Shown: piece after piece, positions 38,213-47,381 of the stretch | How the letters are laid out: each line of letters starts with the position of its first letter | How positions within the stretch are numbered: position 1 is the stretch's first letter | Assembly (NCBI GenBank): GCA_903913285.1 | Contig: CAIWKO010000023.1 | Span: forward strand, 1-64,000 | Direction: 5' to 3' | DNA length: 64,000 bases | Source of the DNA: an uncultured Bacteroidales bacterium | GTDB taxonomy: Bacteria; Bacteroidota; Bacteroidia; Bacteroidales; CAIWKO01 | Translations under genes and position numbers: made by a program | Notes under the pieces: generated by a model | The model's database searches: none | Told to the model about the DNA's origin: nothing | What the model saw: only the letters and a program-made list of their open reading frames with translations

Positions 38213-41200
38213 ATGAAAAACAGAGAACCCTTAGCTATAATTGGTATAGGTTGCAGGTTTCCAGGTGCCTTAAACTCACCGGAGGAATTTTGGAATTTTT
38301 TGCTGAAAAAAGGAGATGCTTTAGGTGAAATCCCATCTGATCGTTGGGATAAAGATGCATTATTTGCATCCGAATTTAGACGTGCAGGGAAAATCAATGT
38401 AACCCGCGGAGGTTTTATAAAAGATGTAGATAAATTTGATGCTGGTTTTTTTGGTATTTCTCCAATAGAGGCTTCACGAATGGATCCTCAGCAAAGAATG
38501 ATTTTGGAAGTTTCTTATGAAGCTATACAGGATGCCGGATTAAGATTAAATGATTTAGATGGTTCCAAAACAGCTGTAATAATAGGTATTTCTGCACATG
38601 ATTATGGAGATATTCAAAATTCACCAAGCGAACGTGTAAATATTGGATCTCATACCAATCAAGGAGCTGCCTTATGTATTGCAGCCAATAGGGTTTCGTA
38701 CTGTTATAACCTAAGAAGTCTAAGTATAGCTATTGACACAGCCTGTTCTTCTTCACTAAATGCAGTTCATTTAGCCTGCAGAGCAATTTGGGAGGGTGAT
38801 GCTGACTTAGCATTTGCAGGTGGTGTAAATTCCATATTAAAACCGGAACCCCAAATGGGTTTTAGTAAAGGCGGTTTTTTGTCTCCTGAAGGAAACTGTT
38901 TTTCTTTTGATGAACGCGGAAATGGTTATATTAGAAGTGAAGGAGCAGGACTAATTATTATTAAACCGCTCTCTAAAGCCGAGAAAGATAATGACCAAAT
39001 TTATGCACTTATTCGTGGTTCTGCTGTTAACCAAGACGGTGCTACAAAAGGTCTTGCATTACCTAATCCATTGGCACAACAAGAATTGTTGGTTGATGCA
39101 TATAAAGATGCAGAAGTTAATCCTCATTTGGTTGCTTATGTTGAAGCACACGGTACTGGTACTTTCGTAGGAGACCCAATTGAAAGTAATTCCATAGGGA
39201 AAGTTATTGGAGGTGATGGACGTAAAGATGAATGTTTTATTGGTTCCGTTAAATCTAATATCGGACATTTAGAACCTGCTTCTGGAGTTGCTGGTATCGC
39301 GAAACTTGCTCTTGCCTTAAAAAACGAACTAATTCCACCAAATATACATTTTATTAAAGGAAATCCTAATATTGCTTTCGAAGATTTAAAACTGAAAGTA
39401 CCAACAGAAAGTATTCCTTGGATTGAAAATGGAAATGCTCGTTTTGGCGGAGTAAATTCTTTTGGATTTGGAGGCTCAAATGCTCATGTTGTTTTAGAAG
39501 GATATAAATCTAATAAAAAATCCACTTACGAACATGGTCCTCGTATTTGTACACTTTCTGCACGAAATGCAAATGCCCTTAAAATGCAGGCAGCATCATA
39601 CATTAAATTCCTGAACGATAATAAAAACCCTGCGAATTTTAATGATATTTGTTATTCTTCTGCAGTTCGCAATTCTCATCTCGATTTGCGACTTGCAGTA
39701 GTTTCAGAATCCAAAAAGGAACTTGCCAATCATTTACAAGTATTCTTAAACGGAGAAACACTAACGGAAATTTCTGAAGGAAGAGTGCATGAAACAAAAG
39801 ATAAGATTGTTTTTATTTTTTCTGGTCAAGGACCACAATGGTGGGGAATGGGCAGACAGCTTTTTGAAACAGAGCAAGTGTTCAAAGATACAATTACCAA
39901 ACTCGATAAAATGTTGTCAGTGCATACAGGTGGTTGGTCTTTAATGAAAGAATTAAGCAGAGATGGAGCATCATCACGCATTAGTGAAACAAACATTGCA
40001 CAACCTGCAATTTTTGCTATTCAAATTGGTTTATTTGAAATGTGGAAAGCGATAGGAATTAGTCCTGGAGCTGTTGTAGGACATAGCATTGGTGAAGTTG
40101 CTGCTGGATATGTTTCTGGAGCATTAACATTAGAACAAGCTGTGCTTTTAATTTTTCATAGAAGCCGTGTACAGCATAAAGCCACAGATAAAGGCAAAAT
40201 GCTTGCAGTAGGGATGTCTTTATCAGAAGCAGAAGATATGTTAAAAGGAAAAGAACACAGAGTTTCTATAGGTGCTGTAAATGGTCCTGCCATGATTACA
40301 CTTTCAGGAGATACTGATGTGATAAATGAGATTGCTGAGAATTTAGATAAAAAAGATATTTTTCATCGCTTATTAGAAGTAAACGTTCCTTTTCATAGTC
40401 ATCATATGGAGCCGTTGAAAGATGAGTTACTTGCTTCTTTGGGCGAATTTAAGACTAAAGATACAGTAATTCCTTTTTATTCAACTGTAGAAGGGAAGGT
40501 GGTAAATGGTAATGATTTAACTCCTTTATATTGGTTCAGAAATGTTAGAGAACCTGTTTATTTTACTTCAGCTATTGAAGCACAAATTAATGACGGTTTT
40601 GATACTTTTATCGAATTAGGACCTCATCCTATTCATGCCATTGGCATCAATGATATTTTTTTAATAAAAAAGAAAAAAGGTATAGTTCTTCCTTCAATAC
40701 GAAGAAAAGAAGAAGAAAAACGCACTTTTCTTTCCTCTGTTGCCGCATTGCATACATGGGGTTGTAAAGTAAATTGGAAAGCATTTTTCGACGAAAACCA
40801 TACGTATGTTAAACTTCCCAAGTATGCATGGCAGCGAGAATCGTATTGGTTAGAAACCGAGGAAGGAAAAAAACTCCGTATAGGAACAATTGAAAATCAC
40901 CCTCATCTGATAAAACAAACCTCATCACCTAGAGAAAATAACAACATAATTTGGGATGTGTTGCTAGATAAAAGAATCTACCCATATATTGAAGATCATA
41001 AAGTGCAGGGACCAATCGTTTTTCCTGGAGCTGGTCATATTGATTTAACACTTGGAGCAGCAATTGCTTCTTTTGGTGAAAAATTCGAATACCTAGAAGA
41101 TATCAGTTTTGAAAATGCATTATTTTTACCTGATTCAGGTGAGCCACCACATATTAAAATAGATATTTCCCACGATGGTGGAGATTATTTTGTATATTCC

Positions 41201-44200
41201 AAACCACGAAACAAGGATACTCAATGGGCTTTAAGTTCAAAAGGGAAAATGAATCATACAGGTGAAAAATTTTCTACAATTCCTATTGATTTGATTAATG
41301 TTAGAAAAAAATGTATTACTCCGGTTCCTGTAAAACCCATGCACGAAGAGTTGTTGGAAAGTGGTTTGTATTTAGGACCGAGTTTTCGTGCCATTAAAAA
41401 ACTTTGGAACAGTAATGGACAATGGGAATCTGTTAGCGAAATAGAAGTACATGAAAGCATAAGATCTGAATTCTATCAATTTAATATTCATCCAGCAATA
41501 CTTGATAGTTGTTTTCAAACTGTTTTCGGAATATTTAATGAACGCGACGATGTAAATAAAAAAATGGGTGTTTATGTTCCGAGACACATTGACAAAGTCA
41601 AATTTTATACAAAACCAAATTCGTTTAAACTCATAGTTCATGGAAGACTTAGAGAATGGACTGATGAATATGCTCTTGGTGAACTATGGATATTTAATGA
41701 CGATGGTAGTTTGGTTGCAGAATTTCACGGATTCAGATCACAATATCTAAAAGGCTCAAGAGGTGAATCTGGTATTGAGCAGGAAAAATGGTTTTATGAG
41801 TATAATTGGAAATTAAAACCAAGAACTGACCAAGAATTGCATAGAAATCCAGCAGAATATCTGCAATCAGTTGATTCAATAAAACCGTCTGTGCAAAAGT
41901 TGATAAATGAAATAACCAATCGTCCAGAGCAGTCAGAATATTATAAACAATACGAACCAGAGCAAAATCAGCTTACTATTGCATATATCTGCAATGCACT
42001 TAAAGAGATGGGATTATCTTTTGCAGTTGGCACTATGTTTTCGGTTGACGAATTGGCACTGGAAACTGGAGTAATAATAGAACACCAGCGATTATTTCAT
42101 CACATGTTCAATCTTATAAAAACTGCAGGATTTATTAAAGGTGAAAATGGGAATTATGAGGTAATAAGAACCCCAGATTTCAGAGATGTAAGAGAATGGA
42201 TGCGAAATCTTGACAAACAATTTTCGCAATTTTACCACGAATCTACATTGTTGGGTCGCTGCGGTCCCGAAATTGCAGGAGTTTTAAAGGGTACAGTAGA
42301 TCCTATTCAACTGATTTTTCCTGAAGACAAGTGGGATGCCATTGTTAAATATTATGTAGAGGGGTTTGCGTTTAAAAAGTATAATGATATAGCCAGCAAA
42401 GTTGTTTACGAGTTACTTAAAACTCTTCCTACCGATCAAACTATACGAATATTAGAGATTGGTTCTGGAACGGGTGGTATGACACAAGCTATTTTACCAA
42501 TGCTCCCGTCAGATCGCACTGAATATGTTTTTTCTGACATTTCGCACATGTTTCTGCTCAAAGCTCAACAAAGTTTTGCTGCATATCCATTTGTAAAATA
42601 TAATATATTAAACATTGAAAATGACCCCATTGAACAGGGGTTTGACTTAAATTCATTCGACTTAATTATTGCTTCTGATGTTATTCATGCAACACGTAAT
42701 TTGAATAATACTCTTGGAAATGTTCACAAATTGATTGCTTCTGAAGGTGTGTTGTTAATGCTTGAAGTAACAAATTCCCCAGTTTATCTTGATTTTATAT
42801 TTGGGATGACAGAAGGTTGGTGGCTTTTTGAAGATATTGATATGCGTCCCAACCACGCAACTATGAGTCCTGAGAACTGGAAAAAAGTTCTTGAAACAAA
42901 TAACTTTTCCAATGTAGCTGCTTTTAGTGATTTTGAGAAGAACGACTCTTCATGTCAAAATGTTATTGTAGCTAGAGGGCAAAAGCTTGATTTATTGGTA
43001 AATGCTAAAGAGAATATCTCTAAAACTTCGCAAGCTAATTGGCTAATTTTTGCAGACGATAAAGGAGTGGCGGATAAAATTAGTGAACAATTACAAGGTC
43101 TGAACAAGGTTTGTACTCTTGTAAAAAAAGGAAGTGAATTTAAAAAGCAAACGGATTTACTTTATGAAGTAAATATTATAGAACAAAATGGTGCAGATCA
43201 ACTGATTGATTTGATGTCTGTAAAAGGGAATTTTCAGGGCATTATTTATTGTTGGGGATTTGATGCAGTGGACAATAATCATATTACTGAAGAAACGATT
43301 GTTCATTCTGAAAAACAGGCTTCTATCATGCTCATGAATATCATGAAAAAACTTAATCAGACTAATTTGACGAGCAAACCTAATATATGGATACTTTCCG
43401 ATGGGGTTCAGATAGTTGGAGAAATGCCAAAAACATTGAATCTGGCACAAACGGGTTTGCGAGGTGTGAGTAGAGTTGTTGTCAATGAATTTCCGCTTTT
43501 TAAAACAAGTTTGGTTGACTTTAGTTCGCCTGTTTTAAATGAGGAAATAGAAATGTTTATTGAAGAGTTATTCAGTGAAGATTCAGAAGAAGAAATTGCA
43601 TTTAGAGGCAAACGGAGATTTATCAATCGTTTGGAGCGAATTTCATTAAGTAAAATTGTTTCACAAGCAAAAAAGACATTTCCAGCAGAAGGTTCTCCAT
43701 ATACAGCTACTATTTCCGAATATGGAGTATTGGATAATCTTACATGGAGAGAAACCGAAAAAAGAATGCCTGCAGATGATGAGGTGGAAATTCAGGTAAA
43801 AGCGTCCGCACTCAATTTTAGAGATATTATGATAGCAATGGGGCTTCTTTCCGATGCTGCTGTTGAAGGAGGATTGTTTGGTAGAACTTTTGGCTTGGAA
43901 TGCGCTGGTGTTGTTTCACGCATTGGTAAAGATGTTAAAGATCTTATTCCGGGCGATGAAGTAATAGCAACTGCACCATCGTGTTTAGCTGGATTTGCTT
44001 ACCCGAAATCCTGTCATGTTGTTAAAAAACCATCATCTATTAGTTGGCAAGAAGCGGCAAGTCTGCCAGTAGTTTATACTACGGCTTTTTTCTCGCTTGT
44101 TCATCATTGTCGACTTGAAAAAGGTGAAAAAATCCTTATTCATGCTGCGGCAGGTGGTGTAGGTATTGCTGCAATCCATATAGCTAAAGCACTTGGCGCT

Positions 44201-46606
44201 GAAATATATGCAACAGCCAGTAGCCCCGATAAAAGAGCATATATTGAAAGCATTGGTGTAAAACCTGAAAATATAATGAATTCAAGAACTTTGGATTTTT
44301 CAGATGATATATTGAAAAAAACCAACGGCTACGGGGTTGATGTTGTGTTGAATTCGTTATCTGGCGAGGCAATTTTTAAAAGTATCAAATGTATGGCCGC
44401 CTACGGTCGTTTTGTTGAAATAGGGAAAACCGACATCTATCGAAATAGCAAACTTGGTCTTCAACCATTTGGAAACAATCTTTCATATTTTGCTGTGGAT
44501 GTTGATCGTCTCTTCAAACAAAAAGAAAAATTTGGTGGAAGGCTCTTTCAAGAATCTATAGATTTTTTCGTAAAAAATAAATTTTCAACTCATCCTGTTA
44601 AAGTATTTCCTGTTTCTAAACTTTCTGATGCATTTCAGTACATGGCAGGAGCAAGGCATATTGGGAAAATCATTATTTCTATGGAAGGTGAAGTACAGGT
44701 TGCTCCTCCCAAAACAATTGAGTTCAAATCAAATGCAACCTATCTCATTTCAGGAGGAGCCTCTGGATTTGGTCTTTCTGTGGCAAATTGGATGACAACC
44801 AAAGGAGCAAAGCATCTTGTCTTATTAAGCAGAAGCGGTCCTAAAACCGATGAAGAGAAATCTTTGGTTGAGCGCATGAAATCACGTGGAATAAATGTGC
44901 TTTTGGCAAAAGGCGATGTGTCTAATAGAAATGATATTCAGCGTATTTTTAATGAAATAAAAGAAACCATGCCCCCGTTAAAAGGAATTCAGCATGCCGC
45001 TATGGTTTTAGACGATGGAAGTATTCCAGAAATTACACCTGAACGGTATATGAATGTTTTCAAACCTAAGGCTGTTGGTTGTTGGCATCTTCATGAAGCG
45101 ACCTTATCAATGGAACTCGATCATTTTGTTTCCTACTCATCTATTTCTGCTATTTATGGAAACCCTGGGCAGGTTAGTTATGTTGGAGCAAATAGCTTTC
45201 TAGACAACTTTTCTTCTTATCGCAGATCGTCGGGTTTACCAGCCATGACAATCAATTGGGGCGTAATTGGCGACGTAGGATTTGTTGCTCGGAGTGGAAA
45301 TGTTGGCGGACTTTTATATAAACAAGGTTGGAAAGCTTTCTCACTTCAACAAGCATTGAGTGTGCTAGAGCAAATGTTGCTTAATAATCCTATACAACGT
45401 GTTGCTACAGATTCAGATTGGGAAATGATTGGAAGTTTCTTCCCTCATTCAGCCAAATCAAGCCGCTTCGCTCATCTTGTTAGAGAGAAAGAATTAGGAG
45501 GAGGAAACTCTGGAGTTGGAACAGGTGATGGAGCCCTTAAATCTATTTTAATGGATGCATTGCCCGAAAATCAAACAGAAATTTTAGTTCTTCAGTTGAA
45601 AGAAACTTTTGCAAGAGTTATTGGTACAACTGCCAATAAAGTGGATATCGCAGAACCTGTAACCAAATATGGTTTAGATTCTTTAATGGCAAATCAAATC
45701 CGTAACTGGATACAAAATAATCTTTCAATTGATTATTCCATGATGCGGATTATGCGTGGACCAACGATAGAGGAAATGTCAGCACATATTTTGGCTGAAT
45801 TAACTGGACAATCTAATGCATCAGGACTTGTTTTAGAAGAACGTAGCGAACTAGACAAATGGATTATTCGTACCAAAAAAATTGAAAATCCGCGTCTACG
45901 CTTGTTTTGCTTCCCGTATTTTGCAGGAGGAGCATCTATTTTTAGTTCATGGCCCGAATTTCTTCCCGATGATATTGAAGTTTGTGCTGTTCAATTTCCT
46001 GGCAGAGAAGAAAGAGGTGATGAAAAACCTTTTGATGATGTTTTTGAATTAGTTAAGAAACTTAGCGAGGTTATAGAACCTCTATTAACTGCGAATTTCG
46101 CATTTTATAGCCATAGTTCTGGAGCAGGAATAGCTTTCGAGTTTTTCCGATATTTGCGTAAAACAAAAGAAGTTGTTCCAGCTAAATTTATTATTGGTGG
46201 CTGGAGAGCTCCACATCTTGAAAGTGCTTTCAAATTCCTGAATGCCATAGGTGATGAAGAAGTTTACAAAGAGAAGAATATTCCAAATATCAAAAATCAT
46301 TTGCGTTCATTGGAAATTGCCGAATCAATTATAGAAAACAAAGAAGTGTTCGATGAAATGCTTCCAGTTTTACGAGCAGATATAGTTTTGGGAAAAAAAT
46401 ACAAATACTATGATGACGAACCAATGCATTGTCCTTTAACAGCCATTGCAGGTGATAGGGATACTGTGTTTGCAGATGATGAGATAAAAGCATGGGAAAA
46501 ACATACATCTTCTGAATTTAATTTCAGAAAAGTAAATGGTGGACATCTATTTTGTCGTGATAATAAAGATGAACTTCTCGAACTTCTTACTCAGGAGTTA
46601 ACCTGA
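38213..46606 (+). CDS. Highly reducing type I polyketide synthase (KS-AT-DH-CMeT-ER-KR-ACP-TE)
   Basis: 2797 residues, one complete module with release domain. KS (about 3-430) has the triad Cys178 (DTACSSS), His313 (EAHGTGT) and His352 (SNIGHLE). AT (about 530-830) has Ser625 in GHSIGE, and PFHSHHME suggests malonyl-CoA. DH (about 900-1180) has His929 in HKVQGPIVFP and Asp1098 in HPAILDS. The C-methyltransferase (about 1320-1570) has ILEIGSGTGG at 1413-1422. A structural KR half follows (about 1600-1810). ER (about 1825-2155) has HAAAGGVGIAA near 1977. KR (about 2170-2400) has SGGASGFG, an LDD motif at 2266-2268 (B-type), Ser2310 and Tyr2323. ACP has Ser2490 in YGLDSLM. The C-terminal thioesterase resembles GrsT/RifR type II enzymes with Ser2635, Asp2750 and His2778. 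All catalytic residues are present, so it can build fully reduced, possibly alpha-methylated chains, probably iteratively (inference). Its stop overlaps the next start. Confidence 0.93.
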   Translation: MKNREPLAIIGIGCRFPGALNSPEEFWNFLLKKGDALGEIPSDRWDKDALFASEFRRAGKINVTRGGFIKDVDKFDAGFFGISPIEASRMDPQQRMILEVSYEAIQDAGLRLNDLDGSKTAVIIGISAHDYGDIQNSPSERVNIGSHTNQGAALCIAANRVSYCYNLRSLSIAIDTACSSSLNAVHLACRAIWEGDADLAFAGGVNSILKPEPQMGFSKGGFLSPEGNCFSFDERGNGYIRSEGAGLIIIKPLSKAEKDNDQIYALIRGSAVNQDGATKGLALPNPLAQQELLVDAYKDAEVNPHLVAYVEAHGTGTFVGDPIESNSIGKVIGGDGRKDECFIGSVKSNIGHLEPASGVAGIAKLALALKNELIPPNIHFIKGNPNIAFEDLKLKVPTESIPWIENGNARFGGVNSFGFGGSNAHVVLEGYKSNKKSTYEHGPRICTLSARNANALKMQAASYIKFLNDNKNPANFNDICYSSAVRNSHLDLRLAVVSESKKELANHLQVFLNGETLTEISEGRVHETKDKIVFIFSGQGPQWWGMGRQLFETEQVFKDTITKLDKMLSVHTGGWSLMKELSRDGASSRISETNIAQPAIFAIQIGLFEMWKAIGISPGAVVGHSIGEVAAGYVSGALTLEQAVLLIFHRSRVQHKATDKGKMLAVGMSLSEAEDMLKGKEHRVSIGAVNGPAMITLSGDTDVINEIAENLDKKDIFHRLLEVNVPFHSHHMEPLKDELLASLGEFKTKDTVIPFYSTVEGKVVNGNDLTPLYWFRNVREPVYFTSAIEAQINDGFDTFIELGPHPIHAIGINDIFLIKKKKGIVLPSIRRKEEEKRTFLSSVAALHTWGCKVNWKAFFDENHTYVKLPKYAWQRESYWLETEEGKKLRIGTIENHPHLIKQTSSPRENNNIIWDVLLDKRIYPYIEDHKVQGPIVFPGAGHIDLTLGAAIASFGEKFEYLEDISFENALFLPDSGEPPHIKIDISHDGGDYFVYSKPRNKDTQWALSSKGKMNHTGEKFSTIPIDLINVRKKCITPVPVKPMHEELLESGLYLGPSFRAIKKLWNSNGQWESVSEIEVHESIRSEFYQFNIHPAILDSCFQTVFGIFNERDDVNKKMGVYVPRHIDKVKFYTKPNSFKLIVHGRLREWTDEYALGELWIFNDDGSLVAEFHGFRSQYLKGSRGESGIEQEKWFYEYNWKLKPRTDQELHRNPAEYLQSVDSIKPSVQKLINEITNRPEQSEYYKQYEPEQNQLTIAYICNALKEMGLSFAVGTMFSVDELALETGVIIEHQRLFHHMFNLIKTAGFIKGENGNYEVIRTPDFRDVREWMRNLDKQFSQFYHESTLLGRCGPEIAGVLKGTVDPIQLIFPEDKWDAIVKYYVEGFAFKKYNDIASKVVYELLKTLPTDQTIRILEIGSGTGGMTQAILPMLPSDRTEYVFSDISHMFLLKAQQSFAAYPFVKYNILNIENDPIEQGFDLNSFDLIIASDVIHATRNLNNTLGNVHKLIASEGVLLMLEVTNSPVYLDFIFGMTEGWWLFEDIDMRPNHATMSPENWKKVLETNNFSNVAAFSDFEKNDSSCQNVIVARGQKLDLLVNAKENISKTSQANWLIFADDKGVADKISEQLQGLNKVCTLVKKGSEFKKQTDLLYEVNIIEQNGADQLIDLMSVKGNFQGIIYCWGFDAVDNNHITEETIVHSEKQASIMLMNIMKKLNQTNLTSKPNIWILSDGVQIVGEMPKTLNLAQTGLRGVSRVVVNEFPLFKTSLVDFSSPVLNEEIEMFIEELFSEDSEEEIAFRGKRRFINRLERISLSKIVSQAKKTFPAEGSPYTATISEYGVLDNLTWRETEKRMPADDEVEIQVKASALNFRDIMIAMGLLSDAAVEGGLFGRTFGLECAGVVSRIGKDVKDLIPGDEVIATAPSCLAGFAYPKSCHVVKKPSSISWQEAASLPVVYTTAFFSLVHHCRLEKGEKILIHAAAGGVGIAAIHIAKALGAEIYATASSPDKRAYIESIGVKPENIMNSRTLDFSDDILKKTNGYGVDVVLNSLSGEAIFKSIKCMAAYGRFVEIGKTDIYRNSKLGLQPFGNNLSYFAVDVDRLFKQKEKFGGRLFQESIDFFVKNKFSTHPVKVFPVSKLSDAFQYMAGARHIGKIIISMEGEVQVAPPKTIEFKSNATYLISGGASGFGLSVANWMTTKGAKHLVLLSRSGPKTDEEKSLVERMKSRGINVLLAKGDVSNRNDIQRIFNEIKETMPPLKGIQHAAMVLDDGSIPEITPERYMNVFKPKAVGCWHLHEATLSMELDHFVSYSSISAIYGNPGQVSYVGANSFLDNFSSYRRSSGLPAMTINWGVIGDVGFVARSGNVGGLLYKQGWKAFSLQQALSVLEQMLLNNPIQRVATDSDWEMIGSFFPHSAKSSRFAHLVREKELGGGNSGVGTGDGALKSILMDALPENQTEILVLQLKETFARVIGTTANKVDIAEPVTKYGLDSLMANQIRNWIQNNLSIDYSMMRIMRGPTIEEMSAHILAELTGQSNASGLVLEERSELDKWIIRTKKIENPRLRLFCFPYFAGGASIFSSWPEFLPDDIEVCAVQFPGREERGDEKPFDDVFELVKKLSEVIEPLLTANFAFYSHSSGAGIAFEFFRYLRKTKEVVPAKFIIGGWRAPHLESAFKFLNAIGDEEVYKEKNIPNIKNHLRSLEIAESIIENKEVFDEMLPVLRADIVLGKKYKYYDDEPMHCPLTAIAGDRDTVFADDEIKAWEKHTSSEFNFRKVNGGHLFCRDNKDELLELLTQELT

Positions 46607-47375
46607 TGAACTCGCATTTATCCGGAATGAAAAATATGAAGGATAAAAATATTTTACAAGATCTGAAACATATATCTAGGTCTTATTTTCCTGAACTTTT
46701 TCCTGGAGATATTCATATTTGGTATGCTTTTTATCATAATAATGATAAATTGGTTGAGAAATGCAGCAACGCATTAACTTCAGATGAATCTGAACATATT
46801 TCTTATTATAAATTTTTAAAAGACCAAAATAGCTTTATTGTTTCCCGTGGCTTGTTGCGAATTCTCCTTTCGGCATATTTGCATATCAGTACTGACGAAC
46901 TATGTTTATTAAAACATAGTAAAGGGAAGCCATACCAATTAAATGATCCCAATCTTTTTTTAACCTTTCTAATTCTGGCGATTGCTGTATTTTTGCATTT
47001 TCAAATAATGGCGAAGTTGGTATTGACATTGAAAAAATTCGTCCGCTGAATGATTTGGATGAGATGATTAAAATGAACTTCAATACATTTGAACAAGAAT
47101 ATATTAATAAGACTGCAACTGATAGATTGCATAGGTTTTATAAATTTTGGACGATTAAGGAAGCGTTTTTGAAAGCAATTGGAGAGGGTATGAGAATAAC
47201 GCCTGATAAGCTTGAATTTACATGCAAAAATGAAGAATTTAAACTTCAATCGTTTGCAGGAATTATTGAATCGGAAGAATGGATTTTTAGCGATTTTTCT
47301 CCCAACGATGAGTATAAAGGAACTTTAGCACATAAAAATAATTTAAACACCATAAAAATGCTCAAATTCAATTAA
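46606..47375 (+). pseudogene. 4'-phosphopantetheinyl transferase (Sfp type), interrupted by a -1 frameshift
   Basis: The first frame (46606-47049) encodes the N-terminal half, with SRGLLRILLSAYL and HSKGKPY typical of Sfp-type enzymes. At about 46954-46960 a run of seven T follows AATC. If one more T is assumed, the frame continues as NLFFNLSNSGDCCIF, then GEVGIDIEKI (the metal-binding GIDxE motif) and FWTIKEAFLKAIGEG (the WxxKEA motif), and runs to the stop at 47375. So all motifs survive but in two frames. Such an enzyme would attach phosphopantetheine to Ser2490 of the synthase. The defect could be a true mutation, a sequencing or assembly error in a homopolymer, or transcriptional slippage. 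The start ATG overlaps the synthase stop (TGATG); 46627 is an alternative start. Confidence 0.85.
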
Positions 47376-47381
47376 AATAGT

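Noticed and set aside
38213-46606. PUFA synthase or heterocyst-glycolipid synthase
   Set aside because: There is a single ACP instead of tandem ACPs and an added C-methyltransferase and thioesterase, unlike Pfa or Hgl enzymes.
47055-47375. Independent 106-residue gene after the PPTase
   Set aside because: Its start lies after the GIDIE motif in the same frame; it is the C-terminal half of the frameshifted PPTase.
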